Origin: Galerina marginata
Lineage: Eukaryota > Basidiomycota > Agaricomycetes > Agaricales > Galerinaceae
NCBI GenBank assembly: GCA_023014335.1
Contig: JAECYW010000025.1
Coordinates: 620,001 to 684,000 of the forward strand
Direction: 5' to 3'
DNA length: 64,000 bases
This document shows positions 43,811 through 56,375 of this stretch, in pieces. The position numbers were made by a program, and so were the translations under genes. The notes below the pieces were generated by a model, which searched no databases, was not told where the DNA came from, and saw only the letters and a program-made list of their open reading frames with translations. Position 1 is the stretch's first letter; every line of letters starts with the position of its first letter.

Positions 43811-46800
43811 ATGGGTTCAGGAGGAAAAGACAAGGAGAAGGAGCAGCGGCAGAGGAAGAAACCAGGGCGCGTGTACGTCATACTCGGACTCAAATGCTGC
43901 ATTTTTGTGCTTACCAGTTGTGCCCATCAAGCCCGACTTCCTGTGCAGAATGCAGAAGGCTGAAACTTCGCTGCGACCGCAATGTGAGGCGTCAGACGGT
44001 GCTGACGGAGATTTTTAAAATTTCGTCGGCGCTGGTCGATCTGCGTTGTCGAAAGAGCTTTCTCTGATTATTCTAGGTTCAGGTTCCTTGCGAGAAATGC
44101 GTGTCGCGGGGTTGTGGGTCGATCTGCCCGGATGGTGTGTACAATTCAGCCTGTAACATATCATCAACATTTTAAAGCGTCATACGTTCCTCAGGAGTCC
44201 TCACACCCGGCAAAGGCGGTCGCTTGGTCCTAGCCAACACAGAAGAACTGCACGAACGCATCGAACACATGTCCTCACGGAACCGCGAACTCGAGCACGC
44301 CCTCCAAAAACTGCAAGAGTCCATATCCGACCAACCACACCCGCTATTGGGCATGCACCTCAGGCTGAACATCCAAGAAGGTTCCTCCTCCGAGCCCGGC
44401 TCGTCCTCGTCCAGCAAGTCCCCTTCAACGTCGCGAATCACCCCACCCACCCATATGCATCCCCCCGACGCGATGGAGGTCGAGGCGGACGAGGAACACA
44501 ATCTCATCGACGCCTTCGGTAAGCTCTTATCCTCCTTTGTCGTTCTGTCATTCTGCCCACTTACAACTCGACGCGAACAGGCACTCTGGTGGTCAACCGA
44601 CGAGGGGAATCGAGCTTCCTCGGCAAGACCGCTCGTCCCGAGGTACGTATTCATCTCACCCAGACGATACCTGACTGACTCGTCCCTCTCCACAGTATCT
44701 CGCTCAAGTACGTCTATTTAAAACCATCCTGCCTTCCATCCTCTTCCTCACTTAATTCAATCAGGCCACTCACACACCCCGGCGCCCCTCCTCCTCCCGC
44801 CCATTTCTACCCCGTCTAACCAACCGAATCCTAGCCACCTCCCACCCCCAATCCCAAGCCGAGCTATACAACGACGCTCTCCTCTCAGACGTGCTCGGCC
44901 TGCTCCCACCACACGCCGAGGCCCTGCACTTATGCGAAATATACCTCGAATATGGGAAATTCCTGTTAGTCCTGCTCCCAAGTATCCCCGTATTTGGGTC
45001 CCACTGTCTAGTTCTAATGATAATGATAATTTACAACTCCATCCAGGTATGCGCCCGTGCCAAAAAAAGAGCTGATTGAGGAGACACTTGGGCTCGTGTA
45101 TCGCGCAAAGTACGTCTCCTTCTCCTGCTATACTTGCTTTCGAACCCGAGCCTGACGAGCCGACTCGACTACTCAGGCAATTCAACGGTTTCGACCAATA
45201 CCACACCCTCTCTCTCCTCTTCTCCGTCTTCGCCATCGGCACGTTGTTCAACCCCTCCAAGCCCCCATACTCGGCAGAAGCCCACGAGTATTACTACCTC
45301 TCACGGACCGCCCTCGGGTTCGCGCCGCCCTTCCATGATACGACGCTGATGGGTATCCAAGCCCTCGTGAGCTTTTTCTCCTTTCTTCCTTTTCCATATA
45401 CCTGTGTTTCTTGTGTCTTCTCACTGACTGTCATCACTTTGAATGACCAGATCCACATGGCGCAATTCCTGGATCTGAGCGATGCCGATATGGGTATGGA
45501 CCCAGCTGATCTCGAATCGGCGTGGATGTACGTCGGGCAGGCTGTGCGTTTATCTCAGAGTGTATGTCTTACTATTCTGGTGTTTGTGGCACATCCAAGC
45601 TGACGAGATGGTTGTGGTTTAGGTCGGCCTTCGTAAGTCGGATTGATATCAGCGGAATGTTTATTTAGCTCAGACGTCGTTCATCTATCTATCTATCAAG
45701 ACCTCAACAGCTTTCGGTGGAAGTTGCCTGAAGAGGCAATTCAGCGGCGGCATGAGCTGTTTTGGAGGGTGTTTGTGGCGGATACGTGGGCGGTCCGTGT
45801 TTTTTTTTTTTGGTTTTGTGTCGTTCTGGTGGTTTATCTTTCAACTCACATCACATTTTTAGAGCCTCCATCTCGGCAGACCTCCAAGTATATCCAGAGC
45901 GCACTTCGACTGTCCACCTCCGATATACCACAACCTCGTATCCGATACCAGGCCAGAGAGCTGTGCGTCCACCTCTTCCTATCGACTTTCTGTCTCTTAT
46001 CCTTGATCATGGTTACCAGTTCATACATGGCACATCCAATATACCCTGCTCCTCCACAACGTGATGGAGGCCGCTCTCGGCCCAAAACAACCCGTCTACA
46101 GCGCAATTCTGGATTTTGATCGCAAGATTCGCGATTTCGACGTCCCGGTGCAGTGGCGCATGCTTTCTGAAGACGAATCTTCCGCGCCTCCGCCTGATAT
46201 CGCGATGCATCGCTGGCTCGTCCTCTCCTCGAAAGAGATAGGTAAAAACAATGTTTGCACACAATCATGTTGACTATCCTCTGACATTTCGTGAACTCCA
46301 GCCCTACTAAATCTACACCGAGCCTACTTCGCACAAGCACTGCAAGAAGCACCCGCCGAGCTCCAACGACACCGATACCTGCCCTCCGTAGTGGCCATCT
46401 ACCGCTCAGCGTGGCGGCTCATCCGTGGGCTGGCGATGACCTGGATGGTCATCCCCAAATTTCTGTCTCGAGTCAATTTGGCCTGGTCGCACGGGCTTTC
46501 CGCTGCGGTACGTCGTGCTGCTTGCTACTGTTTCAAGTGGTGTAGCATCCTTCGTATTGACTGACTCCTTGGATTTTTCTTCAAGATCGTAATGTGCCTC
46601 TTCGTGACCCGAGCGCCAACGTCGCATATGACGACGGCGGCTTTGGAGGAGTTGGATAACCTGACTTCCTTATTCGATTCGTCTGCATCTTCCTGCAGGC
46701 CCGCTTCTAAACTACTAGTACGCCTTTCCATGTCCTCTGTCTAGTATTCTTAGTCTTACTATTTCACGTAACACAGACCTCCTTGCAAACCCTCCGCCGA

Positions 46801-47580
46801 AAAGCCCAGGAAGTCATCGGCCTCCCTCATACCCGTTTCCACCAGCACTACCCAGACCCCTCCTCTGCATCAACCTCCGCATCTACATCATCATCATTAA
46901 CAACACCATCACTCACAACCACCGAGCTCGATCGGCTGAACGGCAAGACCCACCTACACCGCGACTCCGAGCACCCCGCCTGCACTTCCGCAGCCAGCTC
47001 AACCTCAGCAGAGGGCCGCTCGCGGGCAACGTCCGTGACAATATCCGACATCGCCGAATCGCACCTCCCGCCGTTCCAGAGCCAAAGCAGCGAGAACATG
47101 CACCCCACGCTCGCGCGGGACGTGAAGGAGTTCGGGCTGCGCAGCTTAGTGTCGACCGGCCCTCCGTCCATGTCTTTTTTTGACTATCCGAGCGACCCGA
47201 TGCCTGTGCCTATGCCGGTATCATCGACATCGTCGATGGCATCACATCATCACCACTCACAGCACCAGCACCACCCACACCCACCGCAGCCGCATCTCGA
47301 GTCCTTTCGAGACCGAGAGTCCCCAGCGCCCGAGACCGCGAGGCTGCTCCTCCAGCCTTTTCACCTCCCACCGCGGATAGAGTCGCTGCACCATTCGCCT
47401 TATTTTCAGCCGACGCTGCATACTCACCACCCGTCTGATCCTTGGATGGACCCGCGCAGGATGGGGTTTGGTTCGGGCTTCGCGCCGGGTTTTCAGAGCG
47501 GGTTCGGTGGGGGGTTCGCGGCGTCGCCTATTACGCTTGATCCGGGCTGGAGTAGTCTTGTTGAACAGCTTGGGTTTTGA
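43811..47580 (+). CDS. Zn2Cys6 fungal-specific transcription factor
   Basis: A DNA-binding regulator with an N-terminal binuclear zinc cluster split by introns: CAECRRLKLRCDR, then VPCEKCVSRGCGSICPDG, giving the six cysteines. A short coiled coil follows (ELHERIEHMSSRNRELEHALQ). The middle homology region (fungal_trans) includes EIYLEYGKFLY, PVPKKELIEETLG, LSLLFSVFAIGTLFNP, EYYYLSRTALGFAPPFH-TTLMGIQAL, MYVGQAVRLSQSVGLHQDL and RRHELFWRVFVADTW. The C-terminal exon (46,783-47,580) is low complexity, rich in Ser, His, Pro and Gly, and ends SLVEQLGF. Start chosen at 43,811, where MGSGGKDKEKEQRQRKK leads into the zinc cluster across an intron. About a dozen exons. Target genes are unknown. Confidence 0.85.
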
Positions 47581-48370
47581 TGTTGGTTGTAGTTGTAGTT
47601 GTAGTTGGATATGGATGTGGATGTGGATGTGGTTATGCTTATTGATTGATTGTAAATGCCTGTGGGCATTAGTTGGTTTATTGAGCATCTTATGAGATTT
47701 GTATATCGGCGTAGTCGTATCTGTTTAATGATAATTCATCTTACACTTTACACCCATGGACAGATATCACGAAACGGAAACTTCGGAAGCAGGAACTTGA
47801 TAGATTGATGATATCGAGTATTGCCTGGTGTACGGTTGTGATTCAATAAATAGATGCTAGTAGATCTAAGCATATTCCACCAAGGCCCTGATAAAATAAG
47901 AAAAAGATTAGCCCATCATCGACATTGTAAGCAGGGGTAGACGACATACCGAACAGGACGACCAGTCATACCCAACTCCTGGTATGGGCTGATCCGCGTA
48001 GTCTGTGGTTCGAAGGAACACGATCAACAAGGGCGTATACAAACGGAGTACCAAGGACAACACACCTCCATTCTGCCAGCGATATCAAGATGAGCTCACT
48101 TCATCGCTGGCTCCTGGCCGTCTTCAGCCTCGATGTCTTCCGCGAATGGCTTCAAGAACAGCGCAACGGTCCAGCTTCCACCCGGCTTTCCTCCAGTTTA
48201 AAGAGAAGTTGCAACATTAGTTACTGTAGCACATCATGAAGGATGGCAATTCAAATTCGTGCAAGCATACATTTTGAAGTTCATCGATCAGCGTTGGAGC
48301 TGTGGATCTGAGGCCTGAGGTCCGAATTCATCGTCGAGAGGCATGCACCAGAACCGGTCGTGCTCGTTGG
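45560..48370. repeat. Right arm of inverted duplication
   Basis: Inverted counterpart of 39,345-42,138. It holds the real 3' half of the Zn2Cys6 gene, the intergenic segment, and a decayed 3' end of the aminopeptidase gene on the minus strand. Confidence 0.8.
47860..48370 (-). pseudogene. Decayed 3' end of the M17 aminopeptidase gene
   Basis: It matches the last exons of the gene at 37,531: [49 protein letters not shown] Trp codon after AMK is TGA, an insertion lies after DEFGPQ, and the last exon has lost most of YVRRLASS. The rest of the gene is missing. The 3' flank is also shared. Confidence 0.85.
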
Positions 48371-48590
48371 GCTGTGTCATGGTCTGGTCAAAACCTGGCT
48401 TGGGTGTTGCTTGGGTGAGAAAGGTCCTGAAGAAGATAAGATAATAAAATCCCATCTGTGGCTGTGCAGCGATCATTTTGTTGGTCCAGTTCAAGTCCGG
48501 TTCCCGGTTCATCCGTCGTTCGAAAACAACCACCATGTTTCTGTCAAGAGAAACAATTCGCTCGTCTTTCAGAATCTGTTTAGCTGGCAA
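48370..48590. repeat. Inverted copy of 43,440-43,690
   Basis: See the plus-orientation copy at 43,440. Here the segment directly continues the aminopeptidase remnant on one side and the satellite array on the other. Confidence 0.65.
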
Positions 48591-48599
48591 ATCACACAG

Positions 48600-50985
48600 T
48601 TATCTCTCAGTCTCTCAACATCCAATTGACCTTGCATCCGGAACTGTTCAAATCCGACGGTCTTTTCTCGGTGACGGTCAGGGAGGCTCGATGGCCTACT
48701 TACGACATTTTCAACGTTCACAAGCAACCACTGTGGTACGGACATAAATAACTGCCCACCAGCTCGTGTATAATCTGCCTGGATGCCTAATCTGTCCATG
48801 ACCTATCGACGTTTCGACGTTTGGCTGATTTCGCCTCCAGGTATGTGTCCAAACACCCAGCCTGCTTACTTTCATTCTCGTATTGACTGGACATTGTACA
48901 TAGTACGACCTTCCGACATCATGCACCATTGCTCCCTGAATCTTTTTGCATCGCGGTTCCGCCTTCCCGAGAGGTATGCCACTTAACACTTTCTCATGAG
49001 CTTTTTTTGACCATGCTCACGCTAGACGTGGAGTTAGTGTTCGACAGGGCCGGATGACCTTTGATTAACTTTCAAAGTTCTGATTCTCACATCCACGGCC
49101 TCTACTTATCGAGCGATCTCTTGGCATTCATCTTCCACGAATTGCAAGATTGGCTATAGACAACATTTGACAGAGTTTCTGGAGCAAACACCTTCGCCAT
49201 CCCTCAGTTCTTTACCCCTCCTCACAGAAACTTTCAACGTTGAACTGATTCTGCCTCCAAATCTGTTCAAATACGCCGTTCTTCCCTCAATCTGGCCACT
49301 CCTGCAAGGCCTCAGGCCTCATCATTCACTTCAACAATTCAACAACCAACCACACCTTGGTTCGGACAGGCGCCTATACTTCTTGTCGTGCATAATATTG
49401 TTTGCATGTGGGATCTGTTCATGGCCTCGAAACGTTTCAACGTTCCGCTAAAACACCAGGTTCATTCAAATGCGCCAGCTTCCTCCTGTTCTCACATTGG
49501 CTGGATAGTTGTACGACCTTCAAACGCATTGTCTGCAGGAATACTCCATGGCCATGAGACTCGGTCTTCCCGAGAGGTATGCGACTTAGCACCTTCTCAT
49601 GTGCGTTTGTTGACAATGCTCACGCCAGTCGTGGAGTTAATGGTATACGACGGGACCGGATGACCATTTATCAACTTGCGAAGTTCAAACCCTCGACTCC
49701 ATGGCCTCGAATTATCGAGTGACATTTCGGCACTCATCTGCCAATAATTGCAAGATTGGCTCTAGACAACTTCGACAAAGTTTTCGGAACAAACACCTTC
49801 GCCATCCCTCGGTTCTTTACCCCGCCCAAAATATCAACCTGAACTGATTCTGCCTCCAAATGTGTTCAAATACGCCGTTCTTCTCTCAATCTTGCGAATG
49901 TTGCAAGGCCTCATCATTCACTTCAACATCTCAACACCCAACCACTTTGGTTCGGACAGGAACGCCTATACATCATGTCGTGCAGAATATTTTTTGCGTG
50001 TGGAATCGGTTAATGGGCTCAAATGTTTCAACGTTCCGCTGGCACCAGGTTCGTTCAAATTCGCCAGCTTCCTCCTGTTCTCACATTGAATGGACAGTGT
50101 ACCGTCTTCTAACAGCATCGTCTGCAGATATACTGCATGGCCATGAGACTCAGTCTTCCCGAGAGGTATGCCACTCAGCACTTTCGCATGAGCTTTTGTT
50201 GACAATGCTCACGCCAGTCGTGGAGTTAAGGGTACGACAGGACCGGATGACCTTTGACCAACTTTCAGAGGTCAAACGCTCTCGCCTCCACAGCCTCGAC
50301 TCATCGAGCGATGATTTGGCATTCCTCTGCCAGTAATTGCAAGTTTGGCTCTGGACAACTTTCAACACATTTTCTGGAGGAAACACCGTCACCATCCCTC
50401 GGTTTTTTACTTCACGTTGAACTGATTCTGCCTCCAAATCTGTTCAAATACGCTGTTCTTCTCTCAATCTTGCCAATGTTGCAAGGCCTCATCATTCACT
50501 TCGACATTATAACAGCCAACCACACCTTGGTTCGGACAGGAACGCCTATACCTATACATCGTGCCATGCGGAATATCTCTTGCGCATGGAGCTCAAAACG
50601 TTTCAACGTTCTGTTAATACCAGGTTCGTTCAAATTCGCCAGCTTCCTCTCGTTCTCACATTGCCTGGACAGTGTACGACCTTCAGAAAGCATTGTCTGC
50701 AGGAATAGTCCATGGCCATGAGACTTGATTTTCCCGAGAGGTATGCCACTTAGCACCTTCTCATGACCTTTTTTTGACAATGCTCACGCCAGTCGTGGAG
50801 TTAATGGTATACGACAGGACCGGATGTCCATATATCAACTTACGAAGTTCAAACCCTCGACTCCGTGGCCTCGAATTATCGAGTGACATTTTGGCACTCG
50901 TCTGCCAATAATTGCAAGATTGGCTCTGGACAAGTTTCGACAGATTTTCCGGAGGAAACACCTTCACCATCCCTCGATTCTCGAA
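48600..50985 (+). repeat. Tandem array of about 590-bp units, four copies
   Basis: The landmark CTGCCTCCAAATCTGTTCAAA or its variant recurs at about 48,635, 49,250, 49,848 and 50,424, giving spacings of roughly 616, 597 and 576 bases. Each unit also has CGTTTCAACGTTC, a TTCCCGAGAGGTATGCCACT block, TCACGCCAGTCGTGGAGTTA and AATTGCAAGATTGGCTCT. The copies differ by point changes and small indels, and no shared coding frame is maintained. The last unit runs directly into the upstream region of the DUF2235 gene. Confidence 0.85.
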
Positions 50986-51224
50986 ATTTATTTCCCGCAT
51001 TCCCTTCTGTGCTATTCCAGCAGAGGATTACAAATTCGAGGCGTCCATGTCGTGTCATAAAAGGTTTGATGACATGTCAGGGACCAAATCGCTTGATTCT
51101 TCCTTTTCATATCCCGGGAAGCGAACAAGGAAGATATTATATGAACCCACCTCAAGGCTCCAACAAGAAAGAACAGCCCCCACAACGCCGTTGATTTACT
51201 CCCCTCTCGTCTCCGAAGCCCTCT

Positions 51225-53497
51225 ATGGCCACTCACAACCGTTCCGTAACGATTTCGTCGATGACAGACAATACGTTGAGTGTCGACTCGCGCTTCACCC
51301 AAGACCAATATCCAGGCTTTCCCAAGGTGTCGTCTCCGACTGGCGCTGGTTCGGATGACTCGTCTTCAGGTTCTGAGGTGCCTCTGGAGCCTACTATCCC
51401 GCCTGATCATAAACATCGCACGGTTATCCTGTGCTTTGATGGGACAGGTGAGAAATCTCGAACCCCTCTTTCCAAAAACATTGCTGAATGGTTGCAAACT
51501 ATCGCGTCTAGGCGACCAATTTGACGATGACGTCAGTTCTTTACACCTCTCGAACCCAGCCTTTCGTTGAAGCATTCTCCTAGAACTCGAATATCGTGAA
51601 TTTCTTCACGATGCTCAAGAAAGACGACCCGGAGCAGCAGATGGTTTACTACCAGGTATAGAAACCCCTCTGCTTTCCCATCATCATTCCCTCTAAACTC
51701 AACTCGTCCTATTTCAGGCTGGGATCGGGACGTACACAGTTCCTCAAATCGCGAAGCCCATGATGGCGAAACTGCACAGACTTATGGACGCCATGGTCGG
51801 CGTGCACCTGGATGCACATGTTATGGGTAATATCCCATTCAATCTTTTGTTTCGTGTTCCTGACTAACGTTCAATCGAAATGTCAGGAGGCTATGAGTTC
51901 CTAATGCAAAATTGTGGGTCTCTTATCTCCTCTCATTAAGAATGTCGTCCTTAACTCAATTTGACAACTGATAGACAAGGCTGGGGATAAAATCTTCCTC
52001 TTTGGTATGTCCTTCGACCGTTTCTGATTTATGAATCCGTATTTATATCTCTACAGGCTTTTCTCGAGGTGCTTGTAGGTATCGACTCTTATATTGCTCG
52101 AGAATGCCTGAAAGTGAATACCCCTTCTTCATATAGACACAGCAAGAGCTCTCGCAGGGATGTGAGTGATGGCTTTTCTTACTTCAAGCAACCGACTTTC
52201 TAATCTAATTTCCACCAGGCTCCACAAGGTTCGTGCTATTCTCGTTAACGTGCAAAGTCCGAACCTTACTTCCTAGACAGGTCGGGCTGCTTCCCAGAGA
52301 CAACCACCAGCAAGTCCCATTCGCGTACAAAATGTATTCTCGCGAAGACAAGACAGGATGGGAACAAAGTGCCGCATTCAAAAAAGCCTTCTCCATCGAC
52401 GTCAACATCGAGCTTATCGGCGTCTGGTGAGTCAAGTTCTTCAAGCCCAACTTCGAGCCCAACCTTACATACATTTGTATAGGGACACAGTCGGCTCTGT
52501 CGGTCTCGTCCCGAAGCGTTTGCCGTTCACCACATTCAACACGCATGTCAAAAACTTCCGCCAGGCACTCTCGCTGGACGAACACCGTGTGCGGTTCAAG
52601 CCCAACTTTTTCAGCCGTCCGACGCCGGAAGAGATGGGACTCGGTCTGAAGTGGGGCGAGAAGCACATACCGAAGAAGAAACCTACACGACGGCGTACCT
52701 TGCGCGAGCTCGAGCGTCAGTACACTCGAGGTCAACATTGTACCGACGTCGAGGAGGTTTGGTTTGCAGGGTGTCATTGTGGTTCGTACATTTTTGAGTT
52801 GGAAGATGTGACGCTCTTTGACGTGGCTTTTCTTCCTCTTCCTTCTATAGATGTAGGCGGAGGAGCTGTCAAGAACGAAGTACGCAACAACCTCGCCCGC
52901 ATCTCTCTCCGCTGGATGATCCGCGAATGCTTCAAGCTCAAAACCGGCATCCTCTTCCACCGCGACTCCTTCAAAATGGCCGGCCTCGACCCCTCGACGC
53001 TCTGGCCACGTGTTCTCACTCGTCCCGCACCAGTGGCCCAGTTCTCCGGCACCCCGCCGAAGGAGAAGAGAGATTTAAGGATCCTCGCGCATAACGGTGC
53101 TTTTGCGGACGTGGGTGATTTTGTGAATGAGGAAGAGGAGGATTTGGCGGATGCGTTGAGTGATAGGAATGATATGCTGAGTATCTCGAGGTCGTGGTGG
53201 ATTATGGAGTTTGTGCCTCAGCGGATTAGGTTCCAGAAGGAGGAGGATGATTCTTGGGTGCAGAAGCTTTCGTGAGTGTTCGCTGTGTCTTTATCTTGCC
53301 TGTCGACGTGTTTGTTGATATTCTGTGGTTGTAGGATCAATCGTGGTCGTGGCCGTGTTATCCCGAAACAACGCGCTGAGGGCATCAAGATTCATCGTAC
53401 TGTTCAGCTGCGAATGAAACTGAAGGAAGAAGATGGAAAACCTTATAAACCCAAAGCGAAAGTAGTACCTGATGTCGAGCCGACATGGATTGATTAA
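51225..53497 (+). CDS. DUF2235-family alpha/beta hydrolase
   Basis: The DUF2235 (PF09994) catalytic fold is shared with bacterial Tle1-type phospholipase effectors; substrates of the fungal proteins are unknown. Exon 1 (51,225-51,447) ends in VILCFDGTG, exon 2 (51,512-51,531) encodes DQFDDD only, and the next begins NSNIVNFFTMLKKDD. Further motifs are YYQAGIGTYT, GYEFLMQN, the nucleophile elbow FLFGFSRGAYTARALAGML, ELIGVWDTVGSVG, and an Asp/His region VWFAGCHCDVGGG. The C-terminus is basic (INRGRGRVIPKQR ... KVVPDVEPTWID). About nine introns. There is no signal peptide or membrane helix. The Ser in GFSRGA, the Asp in VWDTVG and the His in the GCHCDVGGG segment complete a plausible triad. The start lies about 240 bases from the satellite array. 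Confidence 0.88.
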
Positions 53498-53639
53498 TGA
53501 ACCAAGTTGACATATAAAGCCATTTTGTGATATTCATTTGCCTGAACTTCCTAGATTGACGCTGAACAACACATGCCAGAATGATATACCTCAAAGCATC
53601 CTTGTCGTCAGATATCTGTGTTTCAACGACCTGTCACTT

Positions 53640-54495
53640 TCGTCTTCCGTTATCATCTCCTGGAAAGCAAACGAGGAAAGTGGGTAGTGGTACATGAGCT
53701 CACCTTGTGGCTGAAACCCAAGATGTCCCCGTGTAGCTCCGTTACATCGCGCGTCCGGGTCCTGCCCTGCCCTTCCACAAAAGTCCTGTGTCAAGGTAGT
53801 CTATGACCGATGACACTTGATGGTGGATTCGCCCTCGGCCAGGGCAAGGATACATGCTGTCGTCCGCGACCTCTGACGAAGACTCTTCAGATTCTGAAGT
53901 TCCTTTTAGGATACGATCCCATATGCGCAACAGTTTCATCGCTAAACATCCTGCCAGCTATCACGTCTAGGCGACCAGTTCGACTATGTCGTCAGTTTGA
54001 TCGACTCTTGAGCTCACAGCTGTAGCTTGTTGGTTTCTTACTAGTCTTAAGTCGACGATTGATAGACAAGCCTGGGGATAAGATATTCCTCTCCAGTATG
54101 TTCTTCATCTCCTGAAATTTGTCAACCTAATTTACGCATCTGCAGTCTTTTCGCTCGCAGAAGAGGAAGTGGAATTCAAGGGTTCTGGTCCATAATGGTG
54201 CCGTTGCGGATGCGGATGATCTGCGAATGAGGAAGGAGGATCTGGTCGGTATCAAGGTGGTTGATTTGGAGTTAGTTCCTCCGATGATCGTGTTCCAGAT
54301 GATTCTGGGGTGCAGAGGGTCTCGTGCGTCGTTTCAATGACTATTCTATGCTACTCCTGTATGTTCGGTGAATTCTGTCCTCTTATGGCCAATTTTGAAA
54401 GTGGATCCGTTATTCCGAAACAACGCACCCAGGGAGTCAAGATTCTTCGGACGGTGCAGATGCGAAGAAATGTTATGAGCTTATGGCGAGAATAG
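53640..54495 (+). pseudogene. Decayed partial copy of the DUF2235 gene
   Basis: It is collinear with the upstream gene: an Asp/Ser-rich exon-1 piece near 53,870 (SDEDSSDSEVP-like), the micro-exon segment CTAGGCGACCAGTTCGA at about 53,970, GACAAGCCTGGGGATAAGAT near 54,070, an NGAVADADD segment near 54,200, and PKQRTQGVKILRTVQMRR near 54,420. The GFSRGA region and most of the catalytic core are deleted and frames are broken. Confidence 0.75.
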
Positions 54496-54711
54496 TACGG
54501 GACGTTGATTCAGTGGAACGAGCGCAACAACTTTACATTACATATCTGGTGGAACTCAATTCCTGTGTGTTTCACTGTCCCCGAATCCCAGTGTCGGGGA
54601 AGAACGATATATTGAAACAACCCAGAGCTATGGATAACGACGCTTCAAGCTCGATACCGTGGTGAAATGTAGCAGGAACAGGGTATATCGTAACCTGAAG
54701 TGCACTTTCTG

Positions 54712-56375
54712 TTAAACACCTCCGCGACGGACATCGTCCAACTCTATGAAAACCTTCGAAGGGCCTTCTTGCTCACGCGTCGGTTCTCGGAGGTTCAGAA
54801 TCATGCGGCTCCCCAAGGTACATGAGATAGCAAGAGAGAATCCGATAGGCGCTTCGAGGAGAATATTCTAGAATGGTATGAGGTCTAAATCAAGAGATAA
54901 ATAACGGAGAACCGTCACCGGTTCCAATATCCAGACGACCAAGCAGGTTAGATACGTGACACCAATCCTACATCGTTGAGAAAAGTCAGTATTCGAGGTC
55001 AGGCAGTAGTGCAACAGCGCCTACGCAAAGAAGTACACCAATGAGTCCCGAATGAGAATGCTGAAGAGGCGTTGGCCATTGAACACCGGATTCCCGCTTG
55101 CATGATAGGATTCGTAGGCGCGGATCACGGCTAATGAGCATAGGAGGAGTTCAAAGGACAGCATTGGGATCCAAAAAATATAGAAATGAGGTGGAACAAG
55201 GGGTGATACGCAAAATTGACCACCGATAATCTGGGTTGCCGCGGCTGCTTTTTTATTGAGCGAGATGAAAGAGTTGGTATGTTACGCTTTTCGCACCTGT
55301 CAAGCCCTTCAGACTGGAGCCCATGATCCAGGCAGAAAGTGCAAAGCAAATCACGAAGAACCCCATCATCAAGCTGGTGACCCTCTTGTTCTTGGTATAA
55401 AGAGCGTATATTCGCATTTGCAGGATTACTGTGGTCGTGGTACATCAAGCTGGAGCGGTCGAGTTGGGTACAAAATACACTTACTGTCTGCGAGCATACA
55501 GCCAACCAAGCCCGTCCATCCTTCCCATAGGTAGAACTCAACGCCTAAGAAGAAGTACGGTCAGAAAGGGGGGAAATAGCAGAGACAAAAAATACACTTG
55601 CAGCTTCAACGACAACGAACATATCAGATTAGTCAGGCCACGAGTGAAACCATTCTAGAACGCAAAAGACGCACAACTACCCGCCATGATGTTGAGAATC
55701 CTTTTTAGAAAACGCCTTGAAAAATCACACTCGCCTTATCAGAAAATTTCGGAGCGAAGAAGGCTGCACAGATCATCTCAGTGTATATTCGACGTCAAAG
55801 GTTCATGTTATTACCGTAGGTGTTAAATCTACAGTGACTATCAGATGAGTGAGACTGTACGATAATAAAAGATGCTCACATGGCTGAAGCTAATCCGTAA
55901 TAACGATTCTGGCGACGGCCGTTAACCAGGACGTAGACCCCAGAAGTAAAATTTTGATGGGCGCACCACAAGGAACAAGACTTTTGCGAAGGTCCATCGA
56001 CTTTTCTGTTTCGAGCTTCAGTCGAAGTAAAATCCAAAATCGAAATATTCACCCAAATCGAGTTCACCTAACCGATTACCGGTCACTGGCCAGAGGATGT
56101 AGACATGATTCCGCTACTTACTTCAATGTCGAAAGTGATTACTGGTGGAATGGCTTCCTTTAGGGATCGTTAATTCATGGAAAACAGGCGTAAGTCTTAC
56201 GCTGGTCGTAAAAAATGATTGCATTCGATGCCACTAAACCCAGAATATTAGTATTAGGGACGGAAAAAATTAACCAGATTTATTGGCACTTACGTCGAGC
56301 ATACCGTGTTGTCTGAATGCCTCGCAAATTGAAGAACACGTCTACTGCTGAGCGAATTGAGACGGGCGCTGACAT
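54712..56375 (-). CDS. DUF6533-domain multi-pass membrane protein
   Basis: A fungal integral membrane protein family of unknown function, often with seven helices. The gene reads from an ATG at 56,375 (SAPVSIRSAVDVFFNLRGIQTTRYARLA) through short exons: SNAIIFYDQ, IPPVITFDIE, KSRWTFAKVLFLV, NRYYGLASA. These form the N-terminal DUF6533 region ('TRY', a Y-D pair, RW-x-x-x-K-V-L-F-L, NRY). Later exons give GVEFYLWEGWTGLVGCMLADS, QMRIYALYTKNKRVTSLMMGFFVICFALSAWIMGSS, FWIPMLSFELLLCSLAVIRAYES, LIRDSLVYFFAIGVTYLTCLVVWILEP and IGFSLAISCTLGSRMILNLREP. It ends with an acidic tail (FIELDDVRRGGV). Two or three middle exons near 55,560-55,860 are not resolved. Confidence 0.8.

Noticed and set aside
55131..55541. 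Single-exon 136-residue minus ORF
   Set aside because: It reads through introns of the DUF6533 gene in the wrong frame; the spliced reading restores family motifs.
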